Source: Lineus longissimus (lineage: Eukaryota > Nemertea > Pilidiophora > Heteronemertea > Lineidae). Taken from it: a DNA stretch of 64,000 nt. The DNA lies in the NCBI RefSeq assembly GCF_910592395.1, contig NC_088323.1, forward strand, positions 13,007,501 to 13,071,500, read 5' to 3'. Position 1 is the stretch's first letter. Every line of letters begins with the position of its first letter. Under the pieces are notes generated by a model. It had not been told where the DNA came from. It saw only the letters and a program-made list of their open reading frames with translations, and searched no databases. Both the position numbers and the translations under genes were made by a program. Positions 54,255 to 64,000 of this stretch are shown here, piece after piece.

Positions 54255-54810
54255 ATTGTAGCGGTAGAAAAAAAAGCGCCCAATCAGAGCGTCGGTTGTA
54301 TTTGAGTCTCGGAAATTCGTAAACCACGGACCCAGAAATGAATGCTCTCAGATGCACTATCAATTGTATAGTCTTTTGCGCCATAGGGCTCGGGTCCAAG
54401 GTAGGTTAGTTAAATTTCAATCAGCGCCATGAAACGCGTATTTTCATTAGCTGCTATTTTTAGAACATCCGGGTATTTATGAAAATTCTGAATTTTTCAG
54501 TGCTGTTCCTTCGTATTGCGCGCACCCCGCTGCAAATTTATTTCATTACTTAATTAAAACACAATTACACGTCTACACAATGTTTAACAGCATAGAATCG
54601 ATGAAGTATAAAACGATTTAACGATAGGATTATCTTAAACTTTATTCATATACATTTTATTGTCATATAAAACACTATATATACATACATTACGCACAGT
54701 GTATCAGGTTATCAGAACAGCCACCCTTCGCTGTCGATTCTAATGGATTTTCTCAGGGTTTTGTACGGGACGTAGGAGTATCAAAAACCTGAAGCTCAGG
54801 ATGACCTCTT
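54255..54810 (+). repeat. Interspersed repeat, copy B
   Basis: It matches parts of 14990-15860 in the same orientation: 'aaagcgcccaatcagagcgt', 'ccccgctgcaaatt', 'gaacagccacccttcg' and 'taggagtatcaaaaa'. It lacks the 248-bp palindrome present in copy A. Confidence 0.65.
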
Positions 54811-57800
54811 GGTTAATGGTCGGAGATCCGAAGAGAGGCATTAACTGAAGAGGACTGTATGATGTCTGGTGTCCCAATAATTTGAGGATATCATATTACA
54901 TGATGGTGTAAAAACCCAATATAAAACTGAAAAATCATGCTTTTTCGTGTTGTGTTGAAAGAGGAGTTGTTACTCTAATATTTTAACTGGTTGATTAAAG
55001 TTTTGTTTGAATATCAATACTTCTATCTTAATTTTTTTGTTTTTTTTCAAAGTGTCCCAATATTTTTTTTGCTAAACTGTATGTGAATAGCACAACGTGT
55101 CTTGTTAGCCTAGATACGGCTGGCTGTAATAGCATTCCGCGAAGTTACTATTTATAGCTCACAAGGTCATTTGCATAAGATATTGATGACGTTTTAGTCA
55201 CGTGACAGTCGGACACTTATTTCTACGCATTTGAGCTTATTTCAAAGTCAATTATCTTTGACCCTGCATTGTTTTTAGCATGAATGATACCATAGAGTCA
55301 GAGAGAGAAATATTCAGAACAATTATGTAGTATTTCCAACACTCGGACATGTGCCAGATTGAATCTAACTGCCCTAGTTAGAAAGCCTGAATCCATTACG
55401 AAACCGCATGTTTGTCCGACATTGCCTGTAATTCAGCGATGGGGAAATAGAGGGCAGCAGCTGCAGTGACGTCATCTTCGCGGAATGTTATTGGAATAGA
55501 TGAAACTGTAATAAACAAATATACACTATACACAGATGCTTTTGAAGAGACAACTTGCGCGTGGTAGTTACCTGGCCAGGAGGATAATGACCTTGCTTGA
55601 CACCATGCGCCGCCACCAGTAGTATTATACTGATGACATTCTCTGATAACGATTTTCGCCAGTGTTGGAAGGCAGTATTGGGCATGGCTTGCGAATTTCA
55701 GGCAGGCCTAAGGTTACACCCCGTTCTATTGCAATGTTTATTGCAGTTCAAAAGTTTTCATTAATCCTGTTTGGAGAAGTTGCGGTCCTGTCGGAAGCCG
55801 TGTTTGTACAAAAAACCAACATATATTATGTCAAAGTTGGCCCTTTAATATTATATAGTGCTAACCCTATTCTTACCCCCAGCCCTAACCCTTACCCTAA
55901 CCTTCCTGGGGTTGAGACGGGGCTGGGTAATCAGTACATCTTACCCACCGTGCGCGAATTTAGTTAATTATACGGCGCGATTATACGCGCGCCCTCTATA
56001 TATACTATGTTGTAATTAAAAGTTACTGAGCTGTGATTGGCTAATTGATGTACACAATGGTACCAACTTACCTGTAAAAAAATCACGCAAACTGACACGT
56101 GCAGATAAACGCGATGTTCGCCACCGCTTGATCAACATGGGTTTTGATACGCATAACTATGTTGTTAACTTAACCAACACCAGATGTCTCTACCGTTGAT
56201 CCAAAAACTGTTCTCGGGCAACATCGCGACAGCACGGTGTCACATGATTATTTTCTCTTTAAACATGAAAAACATTTCCTGAAAATATATCCATCGATGG
56301 ACTTCATTACCTGGATCGATCGAGATATCATATCGCGATCGGTAGATCTATAGATAATCTATTTACATGTAGGCTATAGAGAAAGACTTAGCAGGGATTT
56401 TACGCGCCCTGTGAAGAGCCTTTTCGTATAACCAACCGATCTTACGATGTACATGTACTACAGGGTGGCAATAAAAAGTGATCGAAGCCAATGCCTTGCA
56501 GGAAAAGGGGTGGGGGTCGGTATGCCATTCCCGACGCCTCGCTTGGCTGATTTTGGAGTTTTAGAACGGTCCCACCGCCCTGCACAGCACAACAAATCAG
56601 GAGGGGGGGGGGGGGGGCGCAGCTAATACACTCATAAAGAAATTTTGCTTCAAAAATGAATACTCTTGTGTGGAAAAATATTTCTCCAGATCCCAGAAAA
56701 AGGTCAATCTACATGTACCCCATGAAAATAAAAAAAATTACTGTAGTTATATAACCTTCTTCTCCAAATTGCTTCGCGAAACAACCCCCCCCCCCCCGGC
56801 AGACCAGTCTACGCTCTTGCAAATCACTATGTGGAGCACCAATAGTTTGTTACCTAACTCCTCCCGTCAGTTTAGATTGGATTTCAACGAAACATAGCCT
56901 CAATCTATCGGGGGGGGGGGGGGGGGGTGCAAATGTCCAAAGACAGAGTATCCCAGGATTCGATTATGCACTTGCAATATGCCATGCATGCTGGATCTCG
57001 CGATACCAACACATCAGCACACTCGGTTGACTGTAAAAAATAATCAGTGTAAAAAGGAGCCTGCTGACCAAGGTGCGCGGCATATTTACATCGTCTCATA
57101 TCGGACCAATTAATATACAACAGCACGTACGGGGGTCTGCGAACAATTGGTCTGTTTAAGTTCTCTCGGTCCCTTTGATATACTGAATTAGATTAAATTA
57201 TTCCAATTCAATCTTTCGGCCCATGCAATTCAAGGTATAGCACATTTGAACCTGCCTGCGCTATGGGTATAATATTATAGATATATCGTATAGATCAATC
57301 CACACTTGGTTCAGGAGGACTATAGGCAGGAGCAGCAGGGTTGAATTGGCCATCTTCGAGTGACTAATATCCATAGTAAGGGCACTAGGTCATCTTAGAT
57401 ACAGCACTAAATATATTCATTGTACAAGCGTGATTAGTTTTGACGTGCTGTGAGATTGGAGAGACCCCTATTGGCGACACTGTGTAACTTTATCTTGCCT
57501 ACCTAGTAACTGCCTACAGTGTCCCTTTGATAGATGAATATCAAGATAATAGCCAAGGACACAAAAGCTTGTCAGAATCCGCACACAAAGAGATCTTTCT
57601 CAGCAAGAGCTGCCCTCTATGAAAGCCGCCAGGAGCGGTCTATTCCACAATAGTTTAGTACGTGTAGGGGGCGGAGGATAGTCGTGGAGGATACACGGGG
57701 TTTAGGAAAAGGCTTGTACATGATGTGGCCTTTGACGACAAGCCATTTTAATGGATACTATGCTACGAGAGGGTAAGTTAGATTCTCTTCAAATATATCA

Positions 57801-59639
57801 AATTCTGTCTTTCAGTAATGCACTCACTGTCGTACGGCCTTTTTTGTCATTACAACCGTCAAATAAATCTCCTTCCATATTTAATGCTGCCGGCGCGGCT
57901 GTCATCGTCAAAGAAATGCGTATGTCCTAATATCAGCTTCTGCTCTCCACTAGAGTCCTGGAAGTCTTTATTGGAGCACAGTATTAAGATTATTATAGCC
58001 TTGACTCTTCTCCCAAATAAAGTCGCCACTCGATGCTTCTGAACTGCTTATTAAACGAATGGTTTATGCTAATAAATCGGTCGCGGAACAATATTACCGA
58101 CTACAATGTATCCTGCCTGATCATTGGGATGGAGTTGCCAGCAGCTATAATATATATAGTCATGATGCTGGAGTCTGAAGTACACATGTACTGGTGGTAT
58201 ACTGATGTCTAGTAAGTGCATTTGCTCCATACAGTTGCTTTAAATAGCACACTGCATTTGCACGGTACCATTGTTTTTCAAGGGGTACGCCGTTCGTGAT
58301 CACTGGCGCTCCAGGAAAATAGAAATGCAGTTAGACACAATGCCGTAGTCGAGTTACTATGCATATGAATTTGCTGAAACTCAGTACTGATGGGGGGGGG
58401 GGGGGGGGCGGTAGAAAAATGTTTAAACCCTATTGAAGAGGGGATTCCAAAAATAGTGAAAAATATGTGAAAAGATTGTATTTCATGAGCAACGCCCCCC
58501 TCCCCATCATGAGAAATTTTAGATTCTGAAGAACAAGAAATACTGACAAAATTATAAGCTCATATCCGGGTTAGGTTATGCACAAATTAAGGTCAGAAAG
58601 CTACAGTTACAAGTAAAGAACATCGCCAACGTCGTCAAGTTGGATGCCGAGTACGGACGTTCCTTGGGCTCACACTGGCATATAATGTAGGCCTACTTGA
58701 AGCCCGGCGGCGAGTCTATACGATAGAGCAATGTCCGGTGTCGTCGTCGTGAATACTGGCTGGTCTGATTCTTGAGAGGGCCGAAACTCCTGGAAACTGG
58801 AAAGACAAAAAGAGCTTCATAATTGGTTCATGACAAAAATACCGGCGATTCGGATTTAACCTATTCACAGAGTTGAATCGCTCAGGGTATGGAAACATCT
58901 TTGTGTGCATGATCTGCTTGGGTCAGATGGCCTCTGACAACGAGTTTCGCTCAGATCCTTTCAGCGGTGCCGCAGGAATTCTGTAGCCGGCTGATGGGAT
59001 TGCCATAAGACTGACGCCGCACTGGGGCTCGCATCACCAAACTGCAGCCTCATCCCCTGCATATAGATGACTGAATATCGATCTGACTGGACCCGTATGA
59101 GAACAGTTTCTGTCGATCGAAACATTGTGTAGTATGTAGTGTGCATTACGGAATGCCCTTTAACATTCATGCGACGCAAATTGTTGTTAGCTGTCGAGTC
59201 CTCTGCCTATCCGCGCAGTTTAAATAAGAAGTAGCGATTAGACACGAGTTACCAGTGTTTCCTGTCCAGTCGGACCTTCTTTAAGGATGTTATTTGCAAG
59301 TTCTTAATCACTCGATCATGTCCGTAAGCTGGAGTATAATATATAAATATTGCACGTCAACCCATAGAATAGTCAACATTATTTGTCCGGTAAAAACATT
59401 ATTTCACGAGGCTTTTGAGGTATGATAATGGGGAATATCCACATGATATGATTATCTTCCCAATCTGAATCGGTGTTGGACTCGAAACTTTTAGTCCGGG
59501 AGCTCAGCGACAGACAGACATTAGAGTGCTTAAACGCAATCAGCGGCTTTCTAAAGGTTTTACTGAGTCTTTTAAAACTGCGGTTACAATTGACCTCAGA
59601 TTTAGTAGCCTACCCATGCACCTCTTGCTTTAGGTAACG
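54811..59639. other. Long gene-free stretch
   Basis: I see no gene. It holds a short degenerate telomere-like run at 55855-55907 (variants of ccctaa), several G or C runs (near 56602, 56787, 56911 and 58393) and short ORFs with no known domain. Confidence 0.4.
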
Positions 59640-59880
59640 GCAGGGATCGAAATTCGGTTCGATCTTATCTTATTGACCTCTTGGCCACCAGGGGGCCATA
59701 TCGGGAAAACTCATTACTTTCCTTGTGAACTCTTGTCGGATTGTCGCTTGGCCTACATTGATTGTGACGAACTTGACATCATGGCCAGATCATACGTCAT
59801 GTCACCTACTGACCTAGGTACTCGATTAGTTCATAGCCACTTTTAAGGTAACAGAGGTCATGCATTCTAAATTCAAATCT
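59640..59880 (+). repeat. Decayed single unit of the repeat nested in the gypsy element
   Basis: 'ttggccaccagggggccata', 'cttgtcggattg', 'gacatcatgg' and 'aaggtaacagaggtca' line up in order with the 300-bp units at 27500-28400. The flanking hairpin ends and the (GTC)n tract are missing. Confidence 0.65.
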
Positions 59881-60009
59881 CTGGATTCATTATGAACCGC
59901 AGTTTAGAGTGTAAATGCACTATGCGCCTACCGTGCCTCGTGTTGAATTCAGCGGTTATGCTTAGGCAACCATAACCGATTGGGTTGGTGCAAAATATGG
60001 AAGAAGTCA

Positions 60010-60210
60010 AGAAGCATTTAAAAAGACCACATTATTCGTTATCAAATTTGAGATGTTTTAGAATAGAAATCTGTCGGTAATGATTGTCTCACCAAAAAAC
60101 GCTTTGGTGAAGCTAAAATGTTGGCCAAAACCTCGGCTCCGCCTCGGTTTTGGTCTGCATTTTAGCTCCACCCTTGCGGTTTCGGTGAGACAACCAACAC
60201 CTCAAGTTCA
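60010..60210. repeat. Partly palindromic repeat of the TTTTAGCTCCACC family
   Basis: Left part 'gtctcaccaaaaaacgcttt' with 'gaagctaaaatgttggccaa', and right part 'ttggtctgcattttagctcc' with 'ggtttcggtgagac', form an imperfect inverted repeat around 'aacctcggctccgcctcggt'. Related copies are at 33950-34600 and 38440-38710. Confidence 0.6.
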
Positions 60211-60439
60211 AATTGCCTATGACATTAAAACTATTAAGATTGAACACATATTCCTCTAAATACACCCTCTATAACAAATAACACAGCAGCTGAGCAGCCC
60301 ATGTTTGGAACTATCATTATGTATACATTATTGAGGACGCGATATTGATAAGTGCTTATATTAATCATGAGTCAGAACAAACGGGAAAAAGTCATAAGTG
60401 GTCTGTTTTCGATGCAGCTCGATACTGTGATAACATGTA

Positions 60440-61418
60440 CAGTCCTACCAGAAAGTAAATGTCCTCATGTTTTTTTTTCAATATCCCGTACAGATATAGA
60501 ATAAGATAATTGAATGCGATTTTCAGCAGACAATGGTATTATTTAGTTGGTAAAGTATCTAGTTGTATTTGTGCCCAGCTAATCATGCCTCTTCATCCTG
60601 TAACAGGCAATTTTAAAAATGTTCAAAAGCTGACTTTTTATTTTCTTTTATGTTCGTTCTTTTTCGCAATGTATGAATGAACTATGTGTAACAATATCTA
60701 AAAATAGCATTGTGCTGTTATTCTAAGACTTGAGTGTGGTCCGGTAATGAAACAAGGACTCTTTGACTGTCAGTGTTGTGACCAACAGCTCTCAAAAAGA
60801 GGAGGATGTAACAATATCTAAAAATAGCATTATGTTAATTAGCCTGATGGGTTGAGGTGACTCAACTAAGATGTACGAATTGGTAGAATACATTATGACG
60901 TTATAGAAGTAACTCGTTCTCTCCGTGTCTGCCTTTGCTAAGGTCTTATAAACGTACTGGACAACTTTTACACTATGATGCAACAAACGTTTCTTTTGGT
61001 TTCATTCGAAATTCCTGCTGAATTCTTCATTTGTGAAGATTAGTTTTAGGTCGCTGTGGACGATTGCTTTTTCAGACAGCTGGTGACCTTTGCGAACTCC
61101 CTCGTGGTCAGCAATGCAGTCAGTCAGGGTCTTTATGTGTATTTGTCACTATCGAACACATTCTATGGAATTGCATCTGCCAAAAAATGATGGTCATAAA
61201 GCACAGTTCATAGACTTGTGTGAATTTTTGAAAAAACACATGAAATGGACCTTTTTTGAAACGTCTGTAACATAACGAGGGGATGGAATTAGGTACATCC
61301 AAATACGACAGATATATGACCAACTAAATATATTATTCTCTGCTGAAAACCGCATTCAAATATATAATTTTATCTCTGTGATATTTAAACGGTAGACATT
61401 TACTTTCTGGTAGGACTG
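60440..61418. mobile_element. 979-bp TA-flanked element with long inverted ends
   Basis: The left end 'cagtcctaccagaaagtaaa' followed by 'tgtc' and the right end, its exact reverse complement, form inverted repeats of about 24 bp. TA flanks both sides (60438-60439 and 61419-61420). The inside has two direct copies of 'gtaacaatatctaaaaatag' (about 60688 and 60808) and only a 61-codon ORF. It is probably a non-autonomous Tc1/mariner-superfamily element. Ends differ from those at 5654 and 10989. Confidence 0.8.
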
Positions 61419-61420
61419 TA

Positions 61421-62119
61421 CATGCTGCACTGACCCCACCTTATTTGGCCAAGCTAGGGATGCACATGTTCATGCATGCTGCACCAGTCCACTTCAAGTT
61501 GGCCCAAAACTCTAGGCGTGTTGGACTGACCCGCCTGAACCAAGTGTTCTTGCTAAAACATCGAAAGAATAGGGGTGTGTACAAAACTAAGACCTAAGAA
61601 CTAAGACCCCTCTAAGATCCCTGAAGTAAAAAACTAAGACCCATAATTTTTTTCTTCAAGTTTTGTGGCATGGATATGTTGCCTTTAAAGTATATGAAGA
61701 ACTGATATATGCATGTAGGGGTGTTTTATTGCTGATGCGAACCACCAAGGAACCTGATTGATTGAGGCAAGTGTGACAACAAAGGGATCGGGAGCCGCTA
61801 GTATTTTCGGTATCCGCGTATAGAAGCACGATCATGTAATAGAGTCAGCGCCGATTGATGACGATGACAACATAGAAGCATGAATAAGTCTTGTAATGGG
61901 TTTTGTATTCAGCTAAGGTCCGCGTATAAGAATGTGACGGGTTGAACGCAAAAAATGACCCACAAAACCGGTGGTTTTTCTCTGTTTTATGGGTCGCTGT
62001 TGGCGGTGGTAATTAGGTATGAGCTAGTATGGTTTCCTTTCCTATTGGAGCTGTGTTATCTCAGACGTGAGTCAACAGCCAGAGCATTTTAATCCAGGCT
62101 GGAAGATTCGACTTATGTA
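61421..62119. other. Non-coding stretch
   Basis: No ORF of note. A 'ctaagaccc' motif recurs several times at about 61590-61645. Confidence 0.35.
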
Positions 62120-62124
62120 GGGTA

Positions 62125-62253
62125 GTAGAATGGGGTAATTGTAGCCCCAGTTTATTTGTAGCCCCTGCATTGTTTGATGCATGGGGATATCAATCAGTAT
62201 CATAGGCAGGGGCTATACAATCAAATAGGGGCTACAATTACCCCATTCTACCT
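62125..62253. repeat. Short palindromic element with 'ggggctacaa' motifs
   Basis: 'tagaatggggtaattgtagc' near 62127 pairs with 'gctacaattaccccattcta' near 62232. Within each arm a second 'gtagcccctgc'/'gcaggggcta' pair is visible. It is about 129 bp long. A related, longer and more diverged segment is at 29665-30075. Confidence 0.75.
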
Positions 62254-63689
62254 TACAACTTATGATGGGAAAAAATCAGTCCCAAAAAATCAGTCCCATG
62301 TCTTATTTTGCAAAAACTATAAGTATACGTATGAGTTTTGCTATAAGTTGCCGATCTCAAACTCTCTAATCACACCAAAGTCTGTTATCCACGGCCTATA
62401 TCTGATTATGACTTTGTCCTAAAAAGACCTGTCTGTGGCAATTTAATGGAAGTTAACACCTCTCATCCAGTGCAACATAGCAGTGATGAGTATTATTTGT
62501 TTTGTCATTCCATTACACTAATGGTCATTGTACTCAGCTATAGACCAATTTTTGAACATGTTGAAGGGATAGGATGTATTCGGTCCTTATTTTCACAGCC
62601 CATGAAAATGCACTTTGTCGAGTATTTGAATGGGGTAATACATATCTTACATTTTCGCCCGGACCCTGGTAGAAAAGTCGAGAAGGTGTTTAAATAATCA
62701 ACATTTGTTGTACATGCACAAAGATTTGTTTTATATACACCAAAATAGAGACAGGTCTTGTTGAGCTGAACCGAGGTAAATAAGCATCCAGTAATCAAAA
62801 CATTTCCATATATTTTTAGACGATTTGCCCCCAAAGTATTTCTTTAACGAAGTGTATCGCGTTGCAAACCTGGTGAACGAAGATTTCGAGAGAGTACCAT
62901 TGAGCTCACATACTGAAGCAGAAAATGTGAGGTTATCAAGACACGAATCAAACAGTGCACCCTTTCCTTAAGATTTTAGCTTCCTTTATAATTGACGCAT
63001 AGCCTCGCCATTTTTGTGGAGGAGGCCTACATGGCTAAATGAGCTAATGAATTTTACACGGACTGGTCTAACATTGATTCTAAAATCTCACAATGTCTAG
63101 TGTTGATGTGAATAACTCAGTTTGAGAGAGAATGAAGTATCTCTGTTGGAAATCTTAGAGGCTTTTTTTGACATTTTCCTTTTTATTACAGTGTATATTG
63201 TGACCGTGTATGAGCCTTGGCAGTCTACGAGTAAACTAGGCCAGAAATCTTGAGCATGAATTTTTTTTCGTACGTTGATGTACTATTTAACACGCTGTGC
63301 ATTGCATTGTTGGGGATTCCCCTTTTCCAGTTTCAACCGGTGATGGGATTTTTTGCCTTGGTGTGTTTTAGTCCGTGTTTTACCCCTTTTATCTCTCCTC
63401 ATCAGCCATCATCAGCCTCACTAGCTGCGACCCTCGAAGCCAACGGGCTTGTATTTTGTTTTGAACGAAGATTAGATCAGAAAAATATTCATCTGGCCTA
63501 CACGATTGTGTTGTTAACGTACACTTCAAACGAATATTAGAGCTGATAAATGGGTGTACTTGGCCATAAGCAAGATGTCCTCATCGTAGCCATGTGTTTT
63601 CAAATACCCTACACCTCATATCAGAGCGGATAATATGGGTCAATCTGGACCAAGAGTCATAAAAGAACACCTGTCGCGAAACGCTTATA
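62254..63689. other. Non-coding stretch near the window end
   Basis: Several 80-100 codon ORFs are present (such as 62446-62697 and 63250-63540), but none shows a domain or coding-like structure. Confidence 0.35.
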
Positions 63690-63945
63690 AAAATCGGAAG
63701 TTTTGAACGGCCCGGTTAAAACCTAAGGCGGGAATAAGCTTCCATTGATAAATCTTAGCAGTTTCGAGTTCCCCCAGGTAGTTGATTATGTGAGCTAGGC
63801 ATCTGGGTAACATGGCATAATGTTGCATAACATTACTGACTCCAGTCAATGAACTGCATAAGAGGTTATCTCCAATTTAGTTATTTTCACTTCGTTCAGC
63901 TAGTCTATTTATAAAGACTTGATTAACGACTGGAACTCTTCAAAC
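63690..63945 (-). repeat. Interspersed repeat, copy B
   Basis: This is the reverse complement of 1030-1285, sharing 'aaaacctaaggcgggaataa' and 'gactccagtcaatgaactgc'. The copies differ by scattered substitutions and small indels. Confidence 0.8.
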
Positions 63946-64000
63946 ACGCCTCAAACGAAGATTAGGGCGGATGATATGGATTCATCTGGACCATGAGTCT

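Noticed and set aside
55855-55907. Telomere
   Set aside because: Only a few imperfect ccctaa-like units in the interior of the window; at most a short interstitial telomere-like run.

Overview
The window is animal nuclear DNA that is AT-rich, gene-poor and repeat-dense. It has spliced genes with GT-AG introns, two intronless class A GPCR genes and many transposon families. The mixture (Ty3/gypsy, pogo, non-LTR retrotransposons, Maverick/Polinton-like viral elements, TA-flanked MITEs, (GTC)n-bearing foldback repeats) suits a marine invertebrate, perhaps a lophotrochozoan. The species cannot be fixed from the sequence alone.

Layout. 1-4.9 kb: inverted tandem arrays, a GC-rich hairpin element and a minisatellite. 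4.9-9.1 kb: a tandem repeat of about 380 bp interrupted by an apparently intact two-exon pogo transposon (5654-7833) and by a second element with inverted ends. 10.9-13.5 kb: a small MITE and a LamG-like exon. 13.5-19.4 kb: broken LINEs with nested insertions, a 248-bp near-perfect palindrome and inverted 15-bp minisatellites. 19378-28832: a complete, apparently young Ty3/gypsy element with identical 200-bp LTRs, gag, a -1 frame pol, and a third ORF in the env position encoding an SGNH-hydrolase-like protein. 31.4-37.9 kb: a secreted FG-GAP/VCBS-repeat protein gene whose six exons join in frame, one of them a 15-nt microexon. A decayed viral-type element lies in its second intron and a duplicated last exon lies downstream. 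39.4-45.9 kb: a LINE 3' remnant, then a larger decayed Maverick/Polinton- or adintovirus-like element (capsid-like proteins, membrane protein, chromodomain integrase). 47.1-50.6 kb: two convergent GPCR genes. 50.6-64 kb: mostly non-coding repeats and MITEs.

How the parts relate. The host genes are the FG-GAP protein, the two GPCRs and possibly the LamG exon. Most of the rest is mobile DNA, some of it nested. The gypsy element is laid out to make Gag-Pol by frameshifting, and its leader donor and the acceptor before ORF3 suggest a spliced subgenomic RNA for ORF3, as retroviruses use for env. The two viral-type remnants share a capsid C-terminus followed by a short membrane protein, so they belong to one family that inserted at least twice.
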